Shown here piece after piece: positions 34,112 to 41,201 of a stretch of 64,000 nt of DNA. Where the stretch lies: assembly GCF_019145235.1 (NCBI RefSeq), contig NZ_JAHSTV010000009.1, positions 124,001-188,000 of the forward strand. The letters are read 5' to 3'. The translations under genes and the position numbers were made by a program. The notes under the pieces are model-generated. The model had not been told where the DNA came from. It saw nothing but the letters and a program-made list of their open reading frames with translations, and did no database searches. The DNA is from Pseudomonas farris. Its GTDB lineage: Bacteria; Pseudomonadota; Gammaproteobacteria; Pseudomonadales; Pseudomonadaceae. How positions within the stretch are numbered: the stretch's first letter is position 1; every line of letters starts with the position of its first letter.

Positions 34112-35839
34112 ATGAATCAGAACGCTGAATATTCCGCGGTCAACGATGCTGTGCGCGGGCAGTTTTTTCGCAAAGTCTGGGCGATGACCACGCCTTACTG
34201 GCGCAGCGAAGAGAAGGGCAAGGCCTGGACGTTGCTGATCGCGGTGATCGCATTGTCGCTGGTCAGCGTGGGGCTCTCGGTGTGGTTCAACACCTGGTAC
34301 AAGGATTTTTACAACGCCCTGCAACAAAAGGACGAGGCGGCCTTCTGGCGGCTGATCCTGTATTTCTGCGGGATCGCCGCGGTGGCAATCATCGCTGCCG
34401 TCTACCGGCTCTATCTGACCCAGATGCTGACCATCCGCTGGCGAGCCTGGCTCACCGAAAAGCATTTTGCCCGCTGGCTCGGCAACAAGAATTACTACCA
34501 GCTGGAACAGGGCGGTTACACCGATAACCCGGACCAGCGGATTTCCGAAGACCTCAACAACTTCACCTCGAACACCCTGGAACTGGGCATTGGTTTGCTT
34601 CGCAACATTGTCAGCCTGGTGTCGTTCTCGATCATTCTGTGGGGCGTGTCGGGCAGTATCGAAGTGTTCGGTTTCACCATTCCCGGCTACATGTTCTGGT
34701 GTGTGCTGGTCTATGCCGTGATCGGCAGCTGGCTGACGCATTTGATCGGCCGCCGTTTGATCGGCCTGAACAACCAGCAACAACGTTTCGAAGCCGACCT
34801 GCGTTTTTCCATGGTCCGGGTTCGCGAAAATGCCGAAAGCATTGCGTTGTACAACGGTGAGCCCAATGAAAACCGTCGTTTGAGCAGCCGTTTCGGCATG
34901 GTCTGGCGCAATTTCTGGGACATCATGAAGGTGTCCAAGCGTCTGACGTTCTTCACCTCCGGTTATAGCCAGGCCGCCATCATCTTTCCGTTCATGGTCG
35001 CTGCACCGCGTTACTTCGCTGGCAAGATCGAACTCGGCGATCTGATGCAAATCAGTTCGGCGTTCGGTAACGTGCAGGAGAGTTTCAGCTGGTTTATCAG
35101 TGCGTATCAGAATCTCGCTGCGTGGCGCGCCACGTGTGATCGTCTGCTGAGTTTCCGTCAGGCCATGACCGACAACGAAGAACGCGCACCGGCCATCGAC
35201 GTGCAGAATCATGGCTCGGCGTTGAAGGTGCATAACCTTGGTCTCGACCTCGCTGACGGTCGTCACCTGCTGACCAACGCCGACATGACGGTGGAGGAGG
35301 GCGAGCGCGTCATGCTCAGCGGTCGTTCCGGCAGCGGCAAATCGACGTTGCTGCGGGCGATGGGGCACCTTTGGCCGGCCGGCCACGGCAGCATCCGCCT
35401 GCCGACGGGGCGTTATCTGTTCCTGCCGCAAAAACCGTATCTGCCGATTGGCACTTTGCGCGAGGCGCTGAGTTATCCACAGCCCGGCGACACCTACCCG
35501 CACGAGCGCTACGTCCACGTGCTGGAAACCTGCCGCTTGCCACACCTGGTTTCGCGTCTGGATGAAGCCAACCACTGGCAGCGCATGCTTTCGCCGGGCG
35601 AGCAGCAACGACTGGCCTTCGCTCGTGCGCTGCTTTATGCGCCGCAATGGCTGTACATGGACGAAGCGACTTCGGCGATGGATGAAGAGGATGAAGCGTC
35701 GCTGTATCAGGCGTTGATCGATGAATTACCGGGGCTGAGCATCGTCAGCGTCGGGCATCGCAGCAGCCTGAAGCGTTTCCATCCACGGCATGTGCGTATC
35801 GAGAATGGCCATTTGGTGGATCAGACGGTGACCGCATAA
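34112..35839 (+). CDS. ABC transporter with fused membrane and ATPase domains (YddA/SbmA-BacA-like)
   Basis: The ATG at 34112 gives 575 residues. The membrane part (residues 1-330, about six helices) has the ABC_membrane_2 pattern of YddA, SbmA/BacA and peroxisomal ABCD proteins: VWFNTWYKDFYNALQQKD, RWRAWLTEKHFARWLGNKNYY, DNPDQRISEDLNNFTSNTL. The ATPase part has Walker A LSGRSGSGKSTLLRAMG near 408, signature LSPGEQQRLAFARALL and Walker B WLYMDEATSAMDEED. Family members handle peptides, vitamin B12-like or fatty-acyl substrates; this one's substrate is unknown. Its Shine-Dalgarno is poor. It stands alone between roxR and a REPIN. Confidence 0.82.
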   Translation: MNQNAEYSAVNDAVRGQFFRKVWAMTTPYWRSEEKGKAWTLLIAVIALSLVSVGLSVWFNTWYKDFYNALQQKDEAAFWRLILYFCGIAAVAIIAAVYRLYLTQMLTIRWRAWLTEKHFARWLGNKNYYQLEQGGYTDNPDQRISEDLNNFTSNTLELGIGLLRNIVSLVSFSIILWGVSGSIEVFGFTIPGYMFWCVLVYAVIGSWLTHLIGRRLIGLNNQQQRFEADLRFSMVRVRENAESIALYNGEPNENRRLSSRFGMVWRNFWDIMKVSKRLTFFTSGYSQAAIIFPFMVAAPRYFAGKIELGDLMQISSAFGNVQESFSWFISAYQNLAAWRATCDRLLSFRQAMTDNEERAPAIDVQNHGSALKVHNLGLDLADGRHLLTNADMTVEEGERVMLSGRSGSGKSTLLRAMGHLWPAGHGSIRLPTGRYLFLPQKPYLPIGTLREALSYPQPGDTYPHERYVHVLETCRLPHLVSRLDEANHWQRMLSPGEQQRLAFARALLYAPQWLYMDEATSAMDEEDEASLYQALIDELPGLSIVSVGHRSSLKRFHPRHVRIENGHLVDQTVTA

Positions 35840-35853
35840 ACACCACTTGACCT

Positions 35854-35940
35854 GTGGGAGCGGGCTTGCCCGCGATGGCCTCGACGCGGTTCACCTGCAG
35901 AACCGCGTTATCGTTCATCGCGGGCAAGCCACGCTCCCAC
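35854..35940. repeat. REPIN: inverted pair of REP sequences (GCCCGCGATGG variant)
   Basis: GTGGGAGCGGGCTTGCCCGC and an inverted copy with one altered base (GGCAAGCCACGCTCCCAC), between the ABC gene and the divergent spacer of the FadR-type regulator. Confidence 0.88.
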
Positions 35941-36017
35941 AGGGAGTGGTGGTGATCGTACAACCGTGTTGAGCTATGATGCGGTTTCAGCCGCTTTTTT
36001 CGAGACAGACGTTCACC

Positions 36018-36767
36018 ATGGAAAACCCGATCGACGCACCTCGCCTCCCTCGCAAGCGCCGCAGCCTCGCTCAGGAACTGGTGACGGTGCTGTCCGAGCA
36101 GATCCGCGACGGTCACCTCAAACGTGGCGACAAATTGCCCACCGAGTCGGCGATCATGGATGCCCATGGCGTCAGCCGCACCGTGGTGCGCGAAGCGATT
36201 TCCCGTTTGCAGGCAGCAGGGCAAGTTGAAACCCGTCACGGCATCGGCACCTTCGTGCTCGACACTCCAAGCCCGAGCGGTTTTCGTATCGACCCGGCCA
36301 CTGTGGTAACGCTGCGGGATGTGCTGGCAATTCTGGAGCTGCGTATCAGCCTGGAAGTGGAATCCGCCGGCCTTGCCGCGCAACGTCGCAGCGCTGAGCA
36401 GTTGGCGTTGATGCGAGCGGCGCTGGACGCGCTGAATGAAAGCGCCTCCCACGCCAGCGATGCGGTGGCTTCGGACTTCCAGTTCCATCTGCAAATTGCC
36501 TTGGCCACCGGCAATCGCTACTTCACCGATATCATGACCCACTTGGGCACCAGCATCATTCCGCGCACGCGCCTCAACTCTGCGCGCCTGGCCCACGACG
36601 ATCAGCAGCACTACATGAGTCGCCTGAGTCGCGAGCATGAAGAGATTTATGACGCAATTGCCCGCCAGGATTCCGATGCGGCGCGGGCGGCCATGCGTTT
36701 GCACCTGACGAATAGCCGCGAGCGGTTGCGCCAGGCGCATGAAGAGGCGCAGGCACAGCGGGGATAG
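36018..36767 (+). CDS. GntR/FadR-family regulator of hexarate catabolism (inferred)
   Basis: The ATG at 36018 gives 249 residues. The N-terminal winged helix shows RGDKLPTESAIMDAHGVSRTVVREAISRLQAAG and the wing RHGIGTFVL. The C-terminal FCD ligand domain has the metal/ligand residues of the family in DFQFHLQIALATGNRY and conserved His in SREHEEIYDAIARQD and HLTNSRERL. It precedes the glucarate/galactarate genes, separated by the inverted phospholipase pair, so regulation of kdgD-aldH-gudP-garD is likely. A perfect inverted repeat overlapping the kdgD promoter at 38620-38643 is the candidate operator. Confidence 0.8.
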   Translation: MENPIDAPRLPRKRRSLAQELVTVLSEQIRDGHLKRGDKLPTESAIMDAHGVSRTVVREAISRLQAAGQVETRHGIGTFVLDTPSPSGFRIDPATVVTLRDVLAILELRISLEVESAGLAAQRRSAEQLALMRAALDALNESASHASDAVASDFQFHLQIALATGNRYFTDIMTHLGTSIIPRTRLNSARLAHDDQQHYMSRLSREHEEIYDAIARQDSDAARAAMRLHLTNSRERLRQAHEEAQAQRG

Positions 36768-36800
36768 GTTTGCAGGTTGGGTGATTTGCTGCCTGACAGA

Positions 36801-36900
36801 TCGCTTTCGCGAGCAAGCCCGCTCCCACACTTGATCTCGGTTGTTCACAAAAAATGCGTTCACCGAAGATCCAATGTGGGAGCGGGCTTGCTCGCGAAAG
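36801..36900. repeat. Outward-facing REP pair
   Basis: TCGCGAGCAAGCCCGCTCCCA at 36807-36828 and GTGGGAGCGGGCTTGCTCGCG at 36876-36897 are inverted relative to each other but with the heads pointing inward, the opposite arrangement to the REPINs elsewhere in the window. Confidence 0.85.
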
Positions 36901-36925
36901 GGCCGGCGGCCATCTCGCAGTAACT

Positions 36926-37117
36926 TCAGCCAGTCCTCAAAATCGAACGATCCACCCTCACCGCCAACTCAGCAGCCCCAGGTTTGGCATCGAAGACCGC
37001 ATGCCCGCGCTCATCCACGACCGTCCGGGCAATCGGCACGCCTTTGGACAGCAACTCCAGCGGCGCACCTTTCAGCGATTGGCCAGAAACCAGTTCCAGT
37101 TTCAGTTTGATAGTCAT
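36926..37117 (-). CDS. 63-residue protein encoded with the phospholipase C-like gene, function unknown
   Basis: The ATG at 37115-37117 stands 7 nt after AAGGAGATC, a strong ribosome-binding site, and gives 63 residues (MTIKLKLELVSGQSLKGAPL onward). The protein is a short all-beta, Ig- or carboxypeptidase-regulatory-like unit by pattern (alternating hydrophobic strands, GVPIARTVVDERGHAVFDA). There is no signal peptide and no Cys. It follows the phospholipase gene by 14 bp on the same strand, so the two are one transcript. It may bind or control that enzyme; this is only positional inference. Confidence 0.6.
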   Translation of the reverse strand: MTIKLKLELVSGQSLKGAPLELLSKGVPIARTVVDERGHAVFDAKPGAAELAVRVDRSILRTG

Positions 37118-37131
37118 CAGTGATCTCCTTA

Positions 37132-38463
37132 TCAGGCATTGGCCGCTGAGTTCAGCACGCCGGTTGGTTGGTAGTCCTTGAGCAGCAGATAGGTACTCCA
37201 GCCCCACCAGTCGTCAACGGTGGCGGTATCGTTGAGGTTGTTGACGTCCTTGCGCCGCAACACCTTGTTGCCCTCGACTTTGAACAGTGGCGAGAAATTG
37301 CCTGCCGGGTTCCGTACCGCTTGCAGGTCGGGCAGCCTTTTCAACGCTGCAAAGCTGCCGGCCGACAGGGCAGTGCCACTGAGGTACGCCGCGAACACTT
37401 CATCCGCAGACACCTGAACCGCTTGATTCACCTGGGCGCGATTGGCGCTGTCGATGGCATCGAAGTAGCGCTTGTCGCCGTAGGCGTGCCAGCGATCGCC
37501 GTTGCCATTGCTCACGTTGAGGCCGAACTTGCTGTCTTCATCGTGCATGAAGCGGGTAATCAGCGAGCCGAGATCACTGGGCGTGACCACCGCCGCCAAC
37601 TGTTTGCGCGGTACTCGCAGGTGGCCGGCGGAATACAGGTCGGTCAGGTAGTGATCGGCAAAAGCGTTCATCGCATAGGCCAGCTCCAACTGCTTTTCAT
37701 CGCCGCTGTTGTGGGCCAGCACTGCTTGTTGCAGCGCTGACGTGTGCCCGGCGATGTAGGCCAGCAACGCCCATTCGGCAAAGTGGTCGGCATTGTTGGC
37801 GGCCAGCTTCAGATAACGCCCCAAAGGGAACAGCGCGGAGACGAAGCTGCCGCCGCCGGTGATCTTGTTCCACTCTTCCGACAACGTATCACCGAGGGCG
37901 TCATAAGCCTCGTGAGGCTGTTTGCCGTCCCTGATCGCTTGATTGATGGCGGCGATTTCCTTCTGCATGACACTGAGGATCAGCTTCGCCTCGGCGTTTG
38001 AGGCCGGCAGTACCGCCAGGGAGTTGAAGGCGTTGGTAAAGCGCTGGATTCGGTCTGCGGCTGTTGTGCCTTCGCAGATCGGTTGATCGGGAATTCCATA
38101 AAAATCACCCCCCAGCGCAATCACTTGTCCATAGGTCAATGCCAGGCCATTGGGCAGGTGCAACTCCACCTGCGAGGCCGGTATGGCAGGTGCATCCTTG
38201 ACGAAGCGCAGCAGGGTGCTGTCGCCGATCGCGGTATGTTCTGCACCCTCAAACCTCAACTGGGGCGCGCCTTTCAGCGCATTTTTTGGTGGCGTCGACA
38301 GCAGGCCCTGGCGCTGATGTTTGAGGCCGTGATGGCTGCCGGCGGTGAGTTTAAGGGTGTCGCCATTGCCAGAAAGGGCGATGCCGTGCTCGGTAAAAAG
38401 ATCATCCAGATCGGCAATGACCTGTCGGGTATTTTCCTTCGGTTGTGCGTGTAGACCTGACAT
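37132..38463 (-). CDS. Putative zinc-dependent phospholipase C (P. fluorescens PLC/Legionella PlcC-like)
   Basis: The ATG at 38461-38463 behind AAGGAG gives 443 residues without a signal peptide. Motifs resemble the P. fluorescens/Legionella metallophospholipase C family as I remember it: LALTYGQVIALGGDFYGIPD near 110, NADHFAEWALLAYIAGHTS, and AFADHYLTDLYSAGHLRVPR near 275. The His and Asp residues in these suggest a di- or trizinc site. Near 330 follow KFGLNVSNGNGDRWHAYGDK. Such enzymes hydrolyse phosphatidylcholine or related lipids. The promoter is a good sigma-70 site with a LexA box over the start of transcription (separate entry), implying SOS induction. The gene is inverted inside the hexarate locus and is probably an insertion there. 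The activity assignment is moderate. Confidence 0.6.
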   Translation of the reverse strand: MSGLHAQPKENTRQVIADLDDLFTEHGIALSGNGDTLKLTAGSHHGLKHQRQGLLSTPPKNALKGAPQLRFEGAEHTAIGDSTLLRFVKDAPAIPASQVELHLPNGLALTYGQVIALGGDFYGIPDQPICEGTTAADRIQRFTNAFNSLAVLPASNAEAKLILSVMQKEIAAINQAIRDGKQPHEAYDALGDTLSEEWNKITGGGSFVSALFPLGRYLKLAANNADHFAEWALLAYIAGHTSALQQAVLAHNSGDEKQLELAYAMNAFADHYLTDLYSAGHLRVPRKQLAAVVTPSDLGSLITRFMHDEDSKFGLNVSNGNGDRWHAYGDKRYFDAIDSANRAQVNQAVQVSADEVFAAYLSGTALSAGSFAALKRLPDLQAVRNPAGNFSPLFKVEGNKVLRRKDVNNLNDTATVDDWWGWSTYLLLKDYQPTGVLNSAANA

Positions 38464-38503
38464 TTCTAGCTCCTTGATATGTCGTAGGTAGAATCAAATT
38501 TAG

Positions 38504-38519
38504 CTGTATGTATATACAG
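38504..38519. promoter_or_regulatory. LexA (SOS) box upstream of the phospholipase C-like gene
   Basis: CTGTATGTATATACAG has both half-sites CTGT and ACAG at exact 8-bp spacing and differs from the Pseudomonas-type consensus CTGTATAAATATACAG (from memory) at two central bases. It extends to a 9-bp inverted repeat TAGCTGTAT/ATACAGCTA. It lies 41 bp upstream of the ATG and just downstream of the -10 at 38528, over the expected transcription start. Confidence 0.8.
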
Positions 38520-38527
38520 CTATCTGG

Positions 38528-38555
38528 ATCATAGATGAGAACTTTCCTACGTCAA
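38528..38555 (-). promoter_or_regulatory. Sigma-70 promoter of the phospholipase C-like gene
   Basis: On the minus strand TTGACG (38555-38550), a 16-bp spacer and TATGAT (38533-38528). The start of transcription would fall near 38521, within the edge of the LexA box, a classic repression geometry. Confidence 0.7.
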
Positions 38556-38603
38556 GGAATTACTTTTTCCGACGCGAATTTTGCGGCTCGCGATGAAATG
38601 CAG

Positions 38604-38643
38604 TTGACGGTTGTATTTTAAGTTGTACGATGACCTACAACTT
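38604..38643 (+). promoter_or_regulatory. kdgD promoter with overlapping inverted-repeat operator
   Basis: TTGACG at 38604-38609 and TACGAT at 38626-38631 are 16 bp apart. AAGTTGTA-CGATGACC-TACAACTT (38620-38643) is a perfect 8-bp inverted repeat covering the -10. This is a likely operator for the GntR/FadR-type regulator at 36018; related CAAC/GTTG half-sites occur upstream of that gene near 35957-35968. Confidence 0.55.
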
Positions 38644-38698
38644 CGGCGAAGGCTGAACGGTTTTCTCACACAACGTTGCTACCCAGGGTGTTCGAATA

Positions 38699-39610
38699 AT
38701 GAATCCACAAGAACTGAAGTCCATCCTTTCTTCCGGCCTGCTGTCGTTCCCGGTCACCGACTTCAATGCTCAGGGCGATTTCCATCGCGCGGGCTATATC
38801 AAACGTCTCGAATGGCTGGCCCCATACGGCGCCTCGGCATTGTTCGCCGCGGGCGGCACCGGTGAGTTCTTCTCTCTGGCGGCCAGCGAATATTCGGAAA
38901 TCATCAAGACAGCCGTCGACACCTGCGCGACCAGCGTACCGATCCTGGCCGGTGTCGGCGGTTCGACTCGTCAAGCCATCGAATACGCTCAGGAAGCCGA
39001 GCGTCTGGGCGCCAAAGGCCTGTTGCTGCTGCCGCACTACCTGACCGAAGCCAGCCAGGACGGTGTTGCCGACCACGTTGAAGCGGTCTGCAAATCAGTA
39101 AAAATCGGCGTGGTGGTTTACAACCGCAACGTCTGCCGCCTGACCGCTCCTTTGCTGGAACGTCTGGCCGAGCGCTGCCCGAACCTGATCGGTTACAAGG
39201 ATGGCCTGGGCGATATCGAGTTGATGGTGTCGATCCGTCGCCGCCTCGGTGATCGTTTCAGCTACCTGGGCGGTTTGCCGACCGCTGAAGTCTACGCCGC
39301 GGCCTACAAGGCGCTGGGCGTGCCGGTTTACTCCTCGGCGGTGTTCAACTTCATCCCGAAAACCGCGATGGATTTCTACCACGCCATTGCTCGCGAAGAT
39401 CACGCCACCGTCGGCAAGATCATCGACGACTTCTTCCTGCCGTACCTGGACATCCGTAACCGCAAGGCCGGTTACGCGGTGAGCATCGTCAAGGCCGGGG
39501 CAAAAATCGCAGGCTTCGACGCAGGTCCTGTGCGTGCGCCGCTGACCGATCTGACGGGCGAAGAGTACGAAATGCTCGCCGCGCTGATCGACAAGCAGGG
39601 TGCGCAATAA
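38699..39610 (+). CDS. kdgD: 5-dehydro-4-deoxyglucarate dehydratase
   Basis: The 303-residue enzyme of the DHDPS/NAL class I aldolase family converts 5-dehydro-4-deoxyglucarate to 2-oxoglutarate semialdehyde with loss of water and CO2. Landmarks are FPVTDFNAQGDF, GGTGEFFSLAASEY near 60, the Tyr in GVVVYNRNVCRL near 140 and the Schiff-base Lys in LIGYKDGLGDIELM near 167. The start ATG at 38699 follows CAGGG. It is the first gene of the hexarate operon and is followed by a strong terminator before the dehydrogenase gene. Confidence 0.93.
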   Translation: MNPQELKSILSSGLLSFPVTDFNAQGDFHRAGYIKRLEWLAPYGASALFAAGGTGEFFSLAASEYSEIIKTAVDTCATSVPILAGVGGSTRQAIEYAQEAERLGAKGLLLLPHYLTEASQDGVADHVEAVCKSVKIGVVVYNRNVCRLTAPLLERLAERCPNLIGYKDGLGDIELMVSIRRRLGDRFSYLGGLPTAEVYAAAYKALGVPVYSSAVFNFIPKTAMDFYHAIAREDHATVGKIIDDFFLPYLDIRNRKAGYAVSIVKAGAKIAGFDAGPVRAPLTDLTGEEYEMLAALIDKQGAQ

Positions 39611-39627
39611 CACTCGATAAAACCAAG

Positions 39628-39652
39628 GCCGCTGAGCGATCAGCGGCTTTTT
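39628..39652 (+). terminator. Intrinsic terminator between kdgD and the dehydrogenase gene
   Basis: GCCGCTGA-GCGA-TCAGCGGC followed by TTTTT, a fully paired 8-bp GC-rich stem with T-tract, inside an otherwise co-oriented gene series and 19 bp before the next start. Confidence 0.85.
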
Positions 39653-39670
39653 GCGTGAGGAGAGATTTCA

Positions 39671-41116
39671 GTGGCTGATTCAATGCGTTTCGATAACTAC
39701 ATCAACGGCGAATGGGTGGCGGGCAGTGATTACTGCGCCAACATCAACCCGTCCGAGCTGACCGATACCATCGGCGACTATGCCAAGGCCGATCTGGCTC
39801 AGGTCCACGCCGCTATCGACGCTGCTCGCGCCGCGTTCCCGGCCTGGTCCACTTCGGGTATTCAGGCTCGCCACGATTCACTGGATAAAGTCGGCAGCGA
39901 GATCCTCGCCCGCCGCGAAGAGCTCGGCACTTTGCTGGCCCGGGAAGAGGGCAAGACTCTGCCCGAAGCCATCGGCGAAGTGACTCGCGCCGGCAACATC
40001 TTCAAGTTCTTCGCCGGTGAATGCCTGCGCCTGTCCGGCGACTATTTGCCGTCGGTGCGTCCGGGCGTCAACGTTGAAGTGACCCGTGAAGCGTTGGGTG
40101 TGGTCGGCCTGATCACCCCGTGGAATTTCCCGATTGCGATCCCGGCGTGGAAAATCGCTCCGGCCCTGGCTTACGGCAACTGCGTCGTGCTGAAACCTGC
40201 TGATCTGGTTCCGGGCTGTGCCTGGGCGCTGGCGGAAATCATCTCCCGCGCAGGCTTCCCGGCCGGCGTGTTCAACCTGGTGATGGGCAGCGGTCGCGTG
40301 GTTGGCGATGCGCTGGTGCAGAGCCCGAAAGTCGACGGCATCAGCTTCACCGGTTCCGTGGGCGTGGGTCGTCAGATCGCCGTCAGCTGCGTCTCGCGTC
40401 AGGCCAAGGTTCAGCTGGAAATGGGCGGCAAGAACCCGCAGATCATTCTGGATGACGCCGACCTCAAACAAGCGGTCGAGCTGTCGGTACAGAGCGCATT
40501 CTATTCCACCGGCCAGCGTTGCACCGCGTCGAGCCGCTTCATCGTCACCGCCGGGATTCACGACAAATTCGTTGAAACCATGGCCGAGCGCATGAAGTCG
40601 ATCAAGGTTGGCCACGCGCTGAAAACCGGCACTGATATCGGTCCGGTCGTCTCGCAGGCTCAGCTTGAACAAGACATGAAGTACATCGACATCGGCCAGT
40701 CCGAAGGTGCGCGTCTGGTCAGCGGCGGTGGCTTGGTGACCTGCGACACCGAAGGCTACTTCCTCGCCCCGACGCTGTTTGCCGACAGCACAGCGGCGAT
40801 GCGTATCAGCCGCGAAGAGATCTTCGGCCCGGTAGCCAATATCGTTCGCGTCGCCGATTACGAGGCGGCGCTGGCCATGGCCAACGACACCGAGTTCGGT
40901 CTGTCGGCGGGCATCGCTACCACGTCGCTGAAGTACGCCAACCACTTCAAACGCCACTCCCAGGCCGGGATGGTGATGGTCAACCTGCCGACCGCCGGCG
41001 TGGATTACCACGTTCCGTTTGGTGGGCGTAAAGGTTCATCCTATGGATCACGTGAGCAAGGTCGCTATGCGCAAGAGTTTTATACGGTCGTAAAAACCAG
41101 CTACATCGGCTCCTGA
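39671..41116 (+). CDS. Aldehyde dehydrogenase, 2-oxoglutarate semialdehyde (2,5-dioxovalerate) dehydrogenase
   Basis: The GTG at 39671 behind GAGGAGAG gives 481 residues of an NAD(P)-dependent ALDH. Visible are the cofactor segment ITPWNFPIAIPAWKIAPALA near 150, the catalytic Glu in KVQLEMGGKNPQI near 255, the catalytic Cys in GQRCTASSRF near 289 and EEIFGPVANIVRV near 385. Beside kdgD it should oxidise 2-oxoglutarate semialdehyde to 2-oxoglutarate, the last step of hexarate breakdown. The family is certain; the substrate is inferred from context. Confidence 0.88.
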   Translation: MADSMRFDNYINGEWVAGSDYCANINPSELTDTIGDYAKADLAQVHAAIDAARAAFPAWSTSGIQARHDSLDKVGSEILARREELGTLLAREEGKTLPEAIGEVTRAGNIFKFFAGECLRLSGDYLPSVRPGVNVEVTREALGVVGLITPWNFPIAIPAWKIAPALAYGNCVVLKPADLVPGCAWALAEIISRAGFPAGVFNLVMGSGRVVGDALVQSPKVDGISFTGSVGVGRQIAVSCVSRQAKVQLEMGGKNPQIILDDADLKQAVELSVQSAFYSTGQRCTASSRFIVTAGIHDKFVETMAERMKSIKVGHALKTGTDIGPVVSQAQLEQDMKYIDIGQSEGARLVSGGGLVTCDTEGYFLAPTLFADSTAAMRISREEIFGPVANIVRVADYEAALAMANDTEFGLSAGIATTSLKYANHFKRHSQAGMVMVNLPTAGVDYHVPFGGRKGSSYGSREQGRYAQEFYTVVKTSYIGS

Positions 41117-41127
41117 CAGGAAACACC

Positions 41128-41149
41128 GCGGTATCGGTATCGATACCGC
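41128..41149. promoter_or_regulatory. Perfect palindrome between the dehydrogenase gene and gudP
   Basis: GCGGTATCG-GTAT-CGATACCGC, 9-bp arms with a 4-nt loop, 12 bp after the dehydrogenase stop and 53 bp before gudP. It could be an mRNA hairpin, or an operator for a promoter of gudP. Confidence 0.45.
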
Positions 41150-41201
41150 AACACAACAGATTCACCCGCGCATAAAAATAATCAGTGGGAGTACATCTAC
41201 A

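Noticed and set aside
34106..35647. 513-codon open frame antisense to the ABC transporter gene
   Set aside because: The plus-strand product has complete Walker and signature motifs; the antisense frame is a GC-rich shadow.
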